Shown here piece by piece: positions 1 to 27,942 of a stretch of 64,000 nt of DNA (positions are counted from its first letter, which is position 1; each line of letters opens with the position of its first letter). The notes beneath the pieces were generated by a model. It ran no database searches, was not told where the DNA came from, and was given only the letters and a program-made list of their open reading frames with translations. The stretch lies in NCBI RefSeq assembly GCF_954871325.1, contig NC_088779.1, positions 12,464,846-12,528,845 on the forward strand, read 5' to 3'. The stretch is from Gordionus sp. m RMFG-2023 (taxonomy: Eukaryota; Nematomorpha; Gordioida; Chordodea; Parachordodidae). The translations under genes and the position numbers were made by a program.

Positions 1-450
1 TCTTAAGACATTGTGGGATGAATAATATGAAGATTAAATTTTAATATCATTTTTACTTAAATAAATAGATAGCGTTAAATAATTGAATGCAAATTTTGCT
101 ATATTTAATATCAAGAACATTGATTAGTAAAATTTGTTAAATTATTAACTGTAATTTATTCTTTAACTGTCAAATATGTCTGTAAAAGTGGAATTTTACC
201 TAGTATTTTATAACTAATTCTATATAATAGAGTAAAATCAACTATATATCTACTTACTTTTTATAAATAAATTTCTTATAATTGTTTGGAATAAATTATT
301 ACCATGCTCTTATATTAAGGTATATACAATACAAGTAATTTATTATATTTTTATTTTATATAAACTAATAAAAATATATTTCATATTTGTTCCAGGCTTA
401 TTTTTTTTATTAAAATTTGTAAAAATATTTTATGACTATATATAGACTAA

Positions 451-540
451 AGTAACCCGGGCCCAAAAATGGGGTCTGGGGGCGAAGCCCCCATTAATTT
501 TTTAATTCCCCCCCCCCCTTATGAAAATCTTGGTTACGCC
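451..540. repeat. Short hairpin repeat with poly-C tract
   Basis: The ends AGTAACC and GGTTAC are inverted. Inside is a GGGGGCGAAGCCCCC stem-loop followed by a run of at least ten C. A diverged relative with GGGGGCGAACCCC and a C run lies at about 3500-3545. It looks like a tiny non-autonomous repeat; its family is unknown. Confidence 0.45.
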
Positions 541-3477
541 TATGTTAAAATCAATTATATAAATTTATATTAGGATTTAATATACGCAGCCTAAAGGATT
601 TGGAAATCAAGATTTGACATTTAATTAAAATAAAATTTTTAAGTTTATAAATTAAAAATATTGGTATAATCTTTTTTTTTTTGAAATGTAGGAAGAAAAT
701 TATCATGATATATTAATTTAATGCCTGTAGTGATAGGTAAATTTAAGGGTGGTAAAAGGGCTAACTTTATAAAGTTTTCTAAGAATAAATGAATGTTACG
801 AGTTCAATTTTATTTAATTTAGAATAAATCAAAGTTACGAGTTTAATTTTATTTCATTTACTTTAAAATTTTACATTTATTGTAAAACTAAAATATCATG
901 CTTATATAACAATTTAGATATTAATATAATAATTTATATAAAAAAAATCAATCTTCACAATTTATAAAAAAAAATCAATTTATATAAACACACAAAACAA
1001 AACAAAAAAACAATTTAAAGGTTAGAATCGGTCATATCAACACTTTAAAAGAAGAGCTATAAAATTTACCTGATTAATGAAATTCTACACAAAAATTAAA
1101 TTATTTTTAATTAAATATATTTTAGATAATAAAATTTTTATCTAGAATTATGAAGGAAAAATAAATTTTATTGTAAGATTTCATCAAGAATAGAGGTATA
1201 TTAAGGTAAAAACTTTACACCACATATTGGTGTTAATAATTACCCTTTTACTTAGTGGTATAAATAAAACTCAAAATCTTGAGGAGGCTCTTCAAATTTT
1301 TTAGGTGGGCTTGAGCCTCTGCGCCCCCCCCCCCTCCTCCTAGTGACGCTACTGATTATATTTTTAGGGGTTAACTAGTTACATAGCTTAATTACATAAC
1401 CTAAAATATAATTGAAGTTTCTCAAATTGGTTTCATCTAACCCTAATTAGATTTAAGCAATAGATTCAGATCTTCCAGATTTTAATATCACCCAAGAGTT
1501 ATTTCTAAGGATCTTTATGTCTCAATGCTACCTTTTTTCTAAGATTATAGGTTTATATTTTTTATTGATTCTCTATTAAAATTATACAATCAGCCATATT
1601 TGTGTTCCAGAGTAATTGTAAAGGTTTCATAAATCATGTTGTCCTTCCTAAATCAGCTTTTTTAAAATTCAAGTATGAGCAGAGTTGTTAAAGGATCGAG
1701 ATCAAAGAATCTACGATACTAGATTCCTGGATTCGATCCTAATTTGGCAATTTACTCTGATTTATTTTCTCTTAAATTGTTGATTGTTATCGAGATTATT
1801 TTATTAATTATTCGATCCTTCGTTTCTTTTAAAATTAATTTTTTTTACTCAAAAAGTTTATAAATGAAATTTAAAAAAACATACAACTATGCGACAGTAA
1901 ATGAGAACCTTTTACTTTTTCAGTTTCCTCAGCTCCGTATAATAATGTTAATTATCATTTCTTAAAATATAGATATTTTTCACTGTGTGACGAAAGTAGC
2001 ATAGCATATTAGCAGCGATAACTCACCCATTATTTAAGCTTATTGGCCTTATATCAATCTGCTGCAAAATCTATTACCAATTTGAAAAACCTGCAGGATC
2101 AACCACATGCAGATACCTTATGAAATTATTGTATAGATAATACTAATACTTTCTTTGAGAAAATATTTTATCAAAATTCTATTCTCCCTTAATTGACATT
2201 TTTTTTATTATCTTGTTTACATATTTTGTGCTCATAATAAAGGTTTTTGTTTAATGTATCTGTATCTAGATACCTTTTAAAATGTTATATTTGTATCAAG
2301 ATTTATTTAAAGAGCATCAACAGCTCTGATATTTATTAAACAACTTAGAAAAAATAACATCTATGAAGATTATAAAATCATAAGATTTAAAAATATTTTG
2401 AATTGAAAAAAGAGAAATCTTAATGTATTTTTACGAAATTGATTTTTAAAACTAAGATTATTTAAGATTCAGCCTTACGTGCCGAAATTTTATGTCGAAC
2501 TGGTTTTTATCTATTGACTGGACAAACTGATTGTTGAATTAGCACATAATGATCATGCATTAAATATTGTTCATTGCTTCTAAAAAATTTTTCTAGCATG
2601 ATGTCAATCATGACGATTTTTTTATATTTTGCTAAAAATGTTTTTCTTTAAACTATCTACAAAACGGATTGAACTAAAAAAGTATAAAATAAAATTATTG
2701 ATATAAATTTCAGAGTTCCAGATGTTTGGATACTATTAAGACGTTATATCATACTCATTTTTCAGGATATATTTTTTAAACGGCTACGAAATTGATTTAA
2801 AAATAAGGCACTAAATATTAATGCAAAAGATAGTTCAAACTTTTATATTATCCGTTCTGGTATGATGCTAATTTTGACAATTTTTTATTTTTTTATCAAT
2901 AGTTCTTTTCCTCATTAAGCCAACTACCACAGAATAAAGCAATATAATATACTAATGAAGACCTACCTAATGATTTGGTATAAGTTTCAGAATTAGGGTT
3001 TCCAAAAGCTGCTCACTTTAAGCTCAAAGCGTGAGTCATAGTTTTAATTTTGTTTATAACTTAGTTTCTTTTCGTGGTTCTCATATTTGAATGAGGATTT
3101 AATTACAAGTCAGGCAATAAATATTAGCACTCGCCAAATATGTAGTTTTCTTTATCTATTCCATTATAGCCAAATATGTCATTGATTATAGCACGATATT
3201 TATTTTGGCAATTTTATTTTCCCTTTATAATGTCTACCATAAATTAATAAATAATTATGATTTATACATTGATTAAATTTATTGAATTTTTCAGTCGCTT
3301 TTTAATCTTAAGGCTGGTCTGTTACTAATAATTTTTTCCTTTATACAGACTGCGTTGTTACTTGTTAAAGCCAGAAATTAATAAAGCACAAAACATTGTC
3401 AAATTTTAGAATTAGAGTTTCAAATTTAGGAAATTATATAAACTATCCACGGAAAAATCAATAATATATAATAATTG

Positions 3478-3560
3478 ACTTGGCCTGAGGCGAGTAAAAT
3501 GGGGTTAGGGGGCGAACCCCTAAAATTTTTAACCCCCCCCCCCCCTCTACCCATTAAAAA
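3478..3560. repeat. Second hairpin repeat with poly-C tract
   Basis: It shares the GGGG, GGGGGCGAA, CCCCTA core and the following long C run with the repeat at 451-540, but its ends are diverged. It is recognisable mainly because G+C-rich sequence is so rare in this window. Confidence 0.35.
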
Positions 3561-4739
3561 ATCTACCATAGCAAAGAAAGCAGATATATTAAGAAATCTA
3601 ATTTACAATTAACAGGATACGATGCTAATCACATCAAAATAGGTACAACTCATATCAGCGTAAGTTATGACGATTACTAAAAATCTTGATGTTATTATCG
3701 CTGAAAGCAACAAAAATATTCTGATTGGAAGAATTTAGCTCAATACTTTCAAAAAATTTTCTAAATTTATGGAAAAAATAGATATTAATTTCATTGACAA
3801 AATTTATATTGGTATTATCAAAATTTTTTCCCAATAATAATAATTTCTATTAAGAAGTATCATTATCTTTTTTAATAATTTTGTACTTAATTTCATTAAA
3901 AAGGGACGAAATTTTTAGTTTCCAAATAATTCTTTCATTATTTTTATATTGGCAATCATTTACATAATTTACAAAATCTCATAGTCCAAATATAAAAAAT
4001 TTCCTTAACTACATGGGTCGTCATATTGAACTCAATTATGTTTTCATTTTTATAAATACTTCGACTGATTTTTCTAAGTTTTATAATTATAGTTACAAAA
4101 CTTTATAATTCCCCTCCAGTACTTAGTATTCCTAATTTTTTATAGACCTCGACACTTAAGTTATTATTGAAATGTCGACTTTAATCTCGATACCATAAAC
4201 TATTATAGTAAGTCTATTTTTTCTATAGCTCAGTAACTACTGTATTTTAGAAAGTTATGACTACATTTGGTCTCGTTTTGATACTAATATAATTACTTCA
4301 TAATTTGATAAAAAATAAGAAATAGGTAAAGCTAAAATATATATTACATTATTTGAATAATAATATTCAGCAGATTTCGCCAAAATATAAAATCGAAAAA
4401 TAAAATAAAAAACAATTTCTTTTAAAAAGTAACCAATGTGAATATCATCATAAATTAAAATGTTTTTGGTTATAAGTTAATTTTTAACATTTAACAATGT
4501 AAATATTTCTTATATTAACAATTTTCAGAAACATGTTTTTATAGTTTTTAATTAATTTTTATCAAATAGAAACTAAATTAATTATCTACCAACATATAAA
4601 TCTATTTTATTAAATGAAAGAATTATTAATTTTCTATAGATATGATTATGTTTAAATATTTTTAAAATATTTGTCTAAGGCATAAATTTTAATTAGGGTC
4701 TCCTATGTTCATTATTTTCTTTTGCGTAAAATTTTTTTA

Positions 4740-5830
4740 AAAAATGATTGCTTTTCGCCAAAGTTCAAAGGGTGGTAAAGAAAGTTATAAAATAACTTTT
4801 TCCTATTTCAAATATTTGTTGCGTTTGGATGATTTGGCAAACTTAATATATGTGTATTCTGTTTTCGATTTAGAAAACGCATCAATACAGCTAAAATCCC
4901 AAACCAAATATTGTCCTTTCGACCAAAACATAAGAATGACACCATCTGATATTTTATTGTCAGAAATATTTAGTCTAACTGGTTCTAAAGGGGAAGGAAT
5001 ATAAGAGTACCTTAGGAATTAGAATTAATTGACAAATGGCGTAAGTGCTCACTGTTAGAAAATCTGCAGTGTAAGGAATGATGTCTTTTAATGTCAACCA
5101 GTGTTGCAAAGAATGCATGAGTGTGGAATGACAAAAGTGCAGTTAAGGCGGAGTCCTAATGGTATCCTGAGTTTTTCAAGATGAGAGATGTGTATCTAAG
5201 TTTTGACAGATGATGGCATCGAGCCATTTATCCATACTATAGTTGTTGATAAAAAGAAAATTGGTAAGTGCCTCTGATTGCAGGTTCATGGAGAAAGTAT
5301 ATAAACTGTGCAATTAGGGGAGAGTTCAAATCTTTTTTAGCTTGATGCGGGAAATGAGCAGGGTAAAATATTAACCTTATAGATGGTAAAATCTGTCTAG
5401 ATTTATGACTGGTCAGAGGCACAACTGATTTATTTACTCATTGGGAAAAAGGCGCGAAGAGATATATGGTGCTAGAGATAAATAAATTGTGGATCAGTTA
5501 CCCATACCCCCAGATTTGGAAGGAAGGAATTCTTGCAACCATGACAAGAAAGAAAATTTGATAATTAAAATGGCTTCTAAACAATCCTTAATTATGTTTC
5601 TCGAAAGAATAATTAGTCGTGATGTAAAAAGATTGCAAACAACCATTGAATAAGTCAAGGAATAGAAGAAACAAATTGTAGTTATAAATATGTTTAAACA
5701 AGAGCTAACTGTTTCAGTTCCTCTGGGTGCATCCAAGTGTATGGGTTCAGATCCGTTAATATGTAAGAAAGGAGGTCATCTCGCATTCGCTTGTATTGCT
5801 TTCTTTCTATGTATACTAATCAATTATTAA
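4740..5830 (+). pseudogene. Possible decayed gag-like retroelement fragment
   Basis: This block is less AT-rich than its surroundings and has discontinuous open frames. An 86-codon frame runs from 4744 to 5004. Further on, at about 5735-5800, a frame reads C..., ICKKGGHLAFAC, which resembles the C-x4-H-x4-C part of a CCHC zinc knuckle but lacks the usual first C-x2-C pair. Several stops break any long frame. An old retrotransposon gag is one reading. No reverse transcriptase or long terminal repeat was found, so the call is weak. Confidence 0.25.
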
Positions 5831-6375
5831 AGTCTAGTTTAAAAATATATATAGTCATTGGTCTTTTCGAGGATAATGCGAGTAAAGTGGGGTAAAACGG
5901 CCCAGCTATTATTTTCCTCATAATCTAATTTGTGGGCTATAGCATAGTATTTATACTGTTTCTTATTATTTTTGCTGCTCTTCTATGGATGACTGATTCT
6001 ATGGCAAATTTTAAATAATTCACTGGAGAAGATTTTAAAAATTGTATTCTAACATGTGTGAGTATTTTGAATTTGATACAATTTTAACCTTAAACTTATA
6101 TGTCTACATATATACCTTTAACTAATAATTTAATTCACTATCCCAATGGTTAATAAATATATATATATAAAACATATAAGTAAATCGCTTTTCATTACTA
6201 AACAAACAACTATAATTATAATATATTTATAATCTTTTTAATTTATTTAAAAACATACACATTATCTTATTTATTAAAAAAAATCTATATAAAATAAAAA
6301 ATTTGTTTTAATTAAAAAAAATTTAAAAATCGATTTTTAAAAAAAAAATTGGGTAGAGGAAAATTATAAATTTTT

Positions 6376-20454
<14,079 letters not shown>

Positions 20455-22718
20455 GGCACGTCCACTAATTTTTGAATTTTGAAATTGTGCAATTGCGTTA
20501 TTTTTATATTTGATTTCTATCCTGACATTTTCATTATTTATAGAAATCGTGTTTGTTTTATCAATATGTCTACAATCCCCCTTATCATTTAAATTAATTT
20601 TCGATATGATTATTCCATCTTATTTTTAGACTTTCGAAAAGTTGTAATATATATAAAGTAGATTGAACGATTATAGTATTTAGAGAGAAGTATAATCAAT
20701 CGTCTTGAGTGAATTTAAAGATATTTTGTTCTTATATTTATGCGTTGTTTGATTCGGATGATTTACACAAGCAATAGCATATTTTTATATAATCTACCCT
20801 TACGAATAATTTTAATATCATTAAATTTAACTATGCATAGATATTTATCAAAGTAAACAAGCCTTTCTTCAATCTTGTATATATATATTATAGTATTTAA
20901 TATTATGTTCGCTAATTTTGGGGTATACAAGGGAGTGAGACAGTTTTTTTGTAAAATTCTATTATAAATAAAAGTTATCTCGGTGATTTTCAATACATAA
21001 GGGAAACTATTTGCGATACTTTCAGCAAACAAATTATTTTAAGATAATAATATCCGTTCTTAAACCGCCTATTCATTTTTGTCATATTGTAATAAATGCA
21101 TAAGTTGAACATGACACATGCTATCGTGAATATGGAATATACTATGGCGAATAAGAGAAAAAAGGGTAACCGGAAATTATGTCTGATAAGTCCATACCAG
21201 ACATTACTAAAATTACTTTTTGTAAAATTTATGAAGGGTCTGGAGATGTTGAATATAATAAAATTGACTTCTTTTTATTTTCGTCAGAATATAGGTTTGT
21301 AAATTTATCGTTTTTTTATCGATTTACGTCACTATAAAGCCTAAGCCGATTATCGATTTTATGTTATCTATTTATATCCTTTTTATAAATCCTCTAATTT
21401 ACTTTACTTTTTTATAAAAAATTATATATTTACATTTTTTTTGTTTAATATAGATTTTACAATAATTCTAATAAAATTAAGATTCTCATTTCTAAACAGC
21501 CTTTAAATTTATTAGTATATGAATATTATTATTTTAGCCTAAATTTATAAAAATCTGTAATTTACTTTGGGCTATACCAAAGGTTAGATAAAAAAAAATT
21601 GTTATAAATGGCTAGGACAAACTATTTTTGCGTTTTCAACCCAACGTAAAAGGAGTCACCCAGGGCAACCATATTATTTTGTAGAATTTTAGTCTTATCT
21701 TTAAGGTGTAACTGTCAACGACCTTTTTACTTAAACAACCCCCTCCTCCCCTTCCCATATGGATGGACAATTTGATTATGTTCGAATGATCATATTTCTG
21801 ACAATACACAAATGAGCGTTAACTTTAATTCTTCGTTAAATTTGGTATTAACACCTCTGCTTTATTGTCAAATTAATATAATCATTTGCTCAGTAATCTT
21901 GTATTCTGTTGAAGAGTTGTCAAGTATTTCATAGAATAGAATGATGAAGAAAGATATAAATACACAAACATGTGATTCTTAATACAACTCTATTCAAATA
22001 TCATTGAATAATGTTGAGATTAATCTCAGATTTTTGATTAATATTAATTCTTTGTGGTGGAATTTTAAAAGGCAGGTAACGGAGGGTACTATTGAAAACA
22101 ACTAACAGATGATGTAACGCTACACACTTTCTAGATATTTATTTTACTTGATATTTTATTGATATTTCAATTATTTTTTATATTAATTTTGTTTATGTTT
22201 AATATATATTTAAAATAATATACTATTGGTTACAGCTAAAATGTAAACTTATCTAGTTTACAAACTAACTATAGCTAGCTAACTTAAAACTAGCTATTTA
22301 TATAATTTTAAATATATTTTCTTACCTTTTAGTAGGATTTGTCATTTTTTTCTATTTTTTTCAACCCATTATTTTGACACATTTTGTATTTTTTTTCCTA
22401 TTTTGAGCAATAAGATTTTTTAAAGTTTAATCTACTTTCAATTTTTGGTACATTTATATTTTATCTATCCATTTTACGAGGCTTTGAAGAATAGACTTTA
22501 AAAGCATGAATCACTTTATTTTTGCTTAAATTGACGTTTTTTTTATATAAAATAATATTTTACAAATTATGACTAAATAAAGATATATTCAATTTTATTA
22601 TAATTGAACAATTACAATCCTTTTTTAGAGTAATTTAAATTCAATAAAAAACTCTAGTTACATTTTTAATAATAATTCTATTTTTACAAAATATATATAT
22701 AATATATTCCACAATTAT
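20455..22718. other. Intergenic region between protease and membrane-protein gene
   Basis: This holds the presumed promoter of the protease (upstream of 20454) and the 3' flank of the membrane-protein gene (downstream of 22719), both on the minus strand. A minus-strand frame at 20763-21032 is hydrophobic and unrecognised. No transposon ends were identified. Confidence 0.4.
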
Positions 22719-25700
22719 TTAAGGGTTTGGTCCTCTTAGAGTAGAGCTATTAAATTCAAATGGAGAATAATTTAGCGGATATTCAGAATAAGGATTTTGT
22801 TGCAAAGCGAAATTAGTCAAATCCACTCCATTATTGTCTTGACCATCTAATAGTTAATAAAAAAATCTAGTTAGAAGATGTAGGAGGAAAATGTAAGTAC
22901 TAGTAAAGATGTTTTTTTTTAATTTTTATTGAAGCATTTTATTATAATAAATGATGATTAAAATATTATTTGTCTCTAATAATAAATTTAGCACTTTATC
23001 TCTCTACAAAATTGAGATTTATAAGATTCCTTAATTTAATTGATATTTTATGCATAAAATGATTTTATTTTATATTATAATGCAAAGGTAAAGTTAAATG
23101 GAGATTATTTTTTTTTGGGGGGGGGGGTAACAGCATTTATTATCACATGTGATATCTGTAGTGTTCAGACATCTTCCAATCTCTAGTTTTTATCATTTTA
23201 GACATATTATTATTTATAAACACTTTTATCTTGAATTAATTTAAATAAATAGTTTAAACCTACAACCCACTTCTTCTCAGAACAGTGTTCATTTATACTT
23301 GAATTTGCCACCACTATAATAATCTTATATTTTGGTCTTGCGAAACATAAAAATTTTTTAAGATAATTAATAAAAAACGATATAAATTTTTGTGTTTAAT
23401 ATCACACATAAAGAAGCCAAAATAATTATTATCGCTCTTTATTACAAATTAGTGCTAAAAATATGGAGTTTTTTTTAAAATGACCACGCAACAAAACGAG
23501 AGTGTATTTCATGAAATATTTGTCCCTTATTTATTTAAAGATATAAAATTTTATTTAAAAAAATTACATATCTAAATAATTTTTTAAAAAAAATCCTGTA
23601 TAATGTACTTTGACCTGACAAATAAATTTAGTCGCTTATAAAACGGAGTTCAATATTAATAGATATGAGATAACAAATATAAAATAATTCTAGCCAAATT
23701 AAAAATTTCTTTCTTTCTTTCTTTAAATTAATAAATATTACTTCTCAAAACAGGTTGGACATTATTAACTTGATATTTTTTCAATAAATGGACCCATGCA
23801 GATAACCACAAAATTAAAACTAGGCCTATAGCTAAAAATCCAATTGTGGCCAAAAATCCTAAGCGCCATGATCCTTTACTGAGTAGATATTGATTCTTAT
23901 AATTTCCATATATATTGTTTTTAACTAATTCATTTTTGGCGGATAAGGCTTGTTCAATAAGAATATTACTAGGAATTTTAGAACAATCTCTCCCGAGCCA
24001 TATAGAAGGAAAGGTGCATGTACATCGAAAAAGATTGCATTTTAATCCTGGTGCCATTATTTGGCACTCTTTATCATCAAAGCAAGGTGAGTTCAAGAAA
24101 GAAGTTTCTTCAGATCTTTTACCAAAGTTTGAATAAACCCAGTCGTATGAATACCCTTTTAACCCTAAAGCTTTTACAATACTTCCAATTTTGGCCTTCA
24201 TTCCTTGCAATTTGATTAAAGAATGTGCTTCAATTTTTTTGCCTATTTTCTTAGAAGGATCGGAGTCGTAATCTAGATCATTTAAATTTTCATCATTTTC
24301 ATCTTCTTGCTTTTTTGTAACATTTTGAAACTTTTTAACAATTTCTTTCTTTGTAGATAGATCGTTAGTACGCATACTTTCAAATTGAATTTTAAGCGAT
24401 ACGATTGAGCTTTTGTAAGTCGTAGCCTTCCCTTTATTATTACTTTTGTTTTTATTTTGAAGAATTTTACCAATGCAATATATATTTCCTTCATACTCTT
24501 GAGTAACCCTCATTTGTAGATCTTGACCATTAACTTAATAAATATAAAACGATTATATTTGTACATTGAATTAAGCTTTGGAAAAGTTTATAAACTTATT
24601 AAGACTATTAACTTAATAAAGATTCTTCGAAATACCAAGAAAATGCAAAATCTGTAGGATTTCCAAATAATGGATTACACACAAATTTTATTGTTTGTCC
24701 CAGATAGGCAAGAACTGGGATATTTTCTATTCCAGATTTGGATGATTTTTCATTTGAGTTCAAAATGTTTTCAATGTGTAAATACAAACTTATACCAATG
24801 CCTTCTAAATTATCAACAAATGTTTTGTGATATAGTGTAATACTGTTTGGCACTAAAGTCCGATGATTTTCGAAGTTCCAATAACACCTTTAAATATTAA
24901 ATAATATGACATTTTTGCTGTTAATTATACGTATAGCTAAAGTTCTTAAGTTGATCTCTGGGAATTTCATATGGAACAATGTAATCGTGTATTCTGGATG
25001 TATAGCGCATATCGGATATTAGATCCTGCATCACAATGTCATATGTTCCATCATCAAACTCGATTCTAAGTGATAATCTTTAAAGAAAAAAAAATATAAC
25101 TAATCCTATATATTTAAGTACCTTATTGGTGGGATACACCTTGATATACGACATCTAAAATTGAAAATATATATTGGCCTGAGAGATAATACTTCCATAG
25201 AAGCATGTATAAAAGAAGGTAACAATAAAGTTTTTCTAACTTTGAGGATCACCATCTATTAAATTTTCCAAAATATATCGAATATTTCATATTTATAACA
25301 AATTGTAAATTTCTTAATATTTTTTTAGCGAAAACTGGTATCTAACATCAAATAATTCAATTTCTTTTAAGTTATAGTTTACTTGTTTGCCGAAATCAGA
25401 ACATAAGCAAGATTTACGGTTGGTTGCATCGGTATATAAGCTAAAATATGAACATTCTAACAAGGCATCATGTTCTTTCATATTGATAGTTATAAATCTA
25501 CCTACATCAAATTTTTCCATACTTAAATCTTCTTCCGAATGGGAATGAGTACCGTTGATTAAGAACGAGTCTATAGGTGGAATGTAAAAAGTCGTTCCTA
25601 CATCAACCTCGTGAAACTTTTCATCTAAAGTTTTATATGTCATCAGAAGTGATTTTTTAAACCCACAAACATTATTGGCTACAAATTTATTGAATATTTT

Positions 25701-27551
25701 ACATTGTTTCGCATTCAGGAAACCATTTTGTACTATTTTCTTTATTTGACTAATAGTATCATTCAAGACTGATTTCGGTAATGGTAATTGATCATTTATA
25801 ATATTCGCATCAAACCCTGGTAAATTAGTTAAATTTCGTGGAGATTTTGAAACGTTAGTATTAGATTTTAAGGCAGATGATATTCTACTTCGATATCCCA
25901 TTAAATAAGATTTATTTATCAAACTTCTTAAGAGCTTGTTTAGCTTATCATTTACGCTATCCGTCTCTATTTCACGAGGAGAGGATCCCTTATTTTTCTG
26001 AATAAAATCAAATAAAAACAATAGCATCACTAGGTATGAATTTGAAGAGCCTCCTCAAAATTTTGAATTTTACATTTTATACGACTAAAAAATGTATAGG
26101 TAAGTTAGCTATAAAAAAGGTAATTTTGAATGATGTTAGCTAAAGGGGAGGGGTGCGGGCAATTTTGAAAATAATTTAAAAATTTTTTTGAGCCTCCTGA
26201 GATTGTAAAGGCTAGTGACGACCCTATATAAAAATGAATATTATAAATTTTAAATATTTTATAAGATATTGTACTTAAATTTCTATGGTAAAATTCACGT
26301 CAAATAAAATATAAAACATTACCTTTAGAATTTGATATTTTCTTATAATTTGACCAAAAGAAAAAATGTAAATGGTACAAACTTGTAAAATCGATTTTAA
26401 AAAAAATATCCATAAATTTTTTTGATAAATAACATTTTAATTACTTTGAGAATCATTCATCAGAATCTGAGAGGATTTGATTAAATCATTTGAAAAGAAA
26501 TCAACGGTGTATACAAATATAATCAAACTCAATTTTATGGATTTAAAAATATAAAAGAAATTATGGTTTATACAATTTTATGTGTTGGGTTAAAAAAAAT
26601 TAAACATTACTTTACGCAAAGATGTCAAAGATGGCAAAGATGGTTCAAGTTCAGCAGAATTTTTTTTGTTGGATAATTTTTTGTCTTTTACATTTATTTT
26701 ATCGGAGATAGAACTGTCGGTAGAATTATCGGAATCATTATTTTCATATTCTTGTGGTGTTGGTATCGATTTACTTTCAACGACTCGTAAATTTAACCTT
26801 TTTAAGGCATCAGCTTTTACCTGAACATTAAGCTTTGATGATATTTTTATATTTTTATTAGCATTATCTATAGGGTTTGTAATATAATAGCATAAAATAA
26901 AATAGATTTGACCTGATTTTTTCGAAGCGTTTAATTTATAAAAGATTTGAGGATTTCTTTTGAGTTCTTCGTCTATCGTACTTTCGTCATTTTGGATCGC
27001 CAAATCTTTTCTCTGCCTCTTTTTCCTTAATTTATCAACTAAAACATATAAAAATATTTTAAAAAAATATTGGGAGAAAATAATTGAGGACTTAATAAAA
27101 CTTAATTTATTATAAAATACAATCTAACGAATATAATCTAAATACCGATACTCATATTTAACTATTTATATCACAAACACTTGCCTAAATTATCATCGTT
27201 AATATTATTATCATCAAAATCTTTGGCTTTGGCATTAATGGCATTATAATTATCTGGGAAAAAACAACCGATTTGGATGGTCTCTCCGATCACAGCATCA
27301 TATTCTACGAAATATCGTTGCTTAGTTTGACTAAATGTTTCAAATCTAGGATCAAATAAATTTAACTGTGCCAATTTGGAACCAGTTTCACAATGAAGGC
27401 TTTGTTGATTTAGAACACTACTTGGGCAGGCCATATTGCACGATATTAAAATGATTTTAGATAAATTTATTAAATTTATCAGAATAATGATGTTTGAGAA
27501 TGTATATAAAAGTTGACGATAATATTTGTTATGTGAAAGGTCTTTTAACAT
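22719..27551 (-). CDS. Ig-like/EB-EGF-like single-pass membrane protein, eight exons
   Basis: Exons on the minus strand: 27551-27185, 27038-26611, 25997-25336, 25154-25122, 25077-24931, 24887-24613, 24533-23742 and 22846-22719; 2832 nt, about 943 aa, phases consistent at every junction. Order: an N-terminal hydrophobic signal segment; a diverged Ig-like region (cysteines in IQIGCFFP and IYFILCYYIT) with an intervening basic RKKR furin-like site; a long linker with N-glycosylation sites; a second cysteine-bearing beta-rich region (RYQCRISRC to SYTCYW); a clear Ig domain with C616, W630 and Y-x-C657; a lysine-rich stretch; a six-cysteine EGF/EB-like module (788-821, spacing 5-8-4-1-10); a transmembrane helix at about 862-887; and a 56-residue tail with NPYSEYPLNY. 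The Ig, EGF-like, membrane order recalls neuregulin-type ligands, but I could not assign a family. Intron 1 uses a GC donor. Reading through the last donor would end the protein at LRSNIY instead. Confidence 0.75.
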
Positions 27552-27942
27552 GGATTTTTTAAAGATTTTTAAATAGCATCACGAATAATAATTTGTTATA
27601 ACAAAACGCATTTAAGGTAAACTAATTTTTACATTAATAAGTTCTTTAAAAATATTTTATTTGTATTAAGATACTTTAAAGAAAAAATTATAATTCTTCA
27701 TATTCAAAAAAACGCAATTAAAAACCTAAATTTAATAAATGTTCAATTCTAAACTTCTAGAAATAATTCATTTTACGCTTAATAATAACTATATCACTAA
27801 AATTAAATGCCTATAGATTAAAAGTTCCAATATTAAATTAGACAATTTTTCCCTATAATATTATATACAAGTAAGAAAATAGTGTTGGAACTGCTTAAAA
27901 TTAAAAATGTTTTTTTAAAAATATAAATTGTATGTAATCAAA
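27552..27942. promoter_or_regulatory. Divergent intergenic promoter region
   Basis: About 390 bp separate the start of the membrane-protein gene (minus) from the start of the duplicated unknown gene (plus). A TATAATATTATATA stretch near 27853 could serve as an AT-rich core element for the plus-strand gene. ATTAAAAATGTTTTT just before that gene is also present before its paralogue at about 41820, so part of the 5' flank was copied with the gene. Confidence 0.35.

Larger units (their letters stand above)
1..4740. other. Gene-poor AT-rich DNA with decayed repeats
   Basis: I see no convincing exon here. The stretch is low-complexity A+T with a few repeat traces. A short G/C hairpin unit lies at 451-540, a related one at 3478-3560, and a poly-C tract near 1323-1335 is followed by a CTAGTGACG end also seen at about 26210. 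An isolated GCAGAGTTGTTAAA at about 1678 resembles the right terminus of the hAT element at 44750-45997. The segment at about 2320-2400 (containing AACATCTATGAAGAT) is a dispersed repeat that recurs at about 16665. Confidence 0.6.

Noticed and set aside
20763-21032. 89-codon minus-strand frame
   Set aside because: Hydrophobic and AT-driven, with no motif, no paralogue and no splice context. It could be real, but I cannot support it.
23915-24215. Plus-strand frames opposite the membrane-protein exon
   Set aside because: Shadows of the real minus-strand exon 24533-23742.
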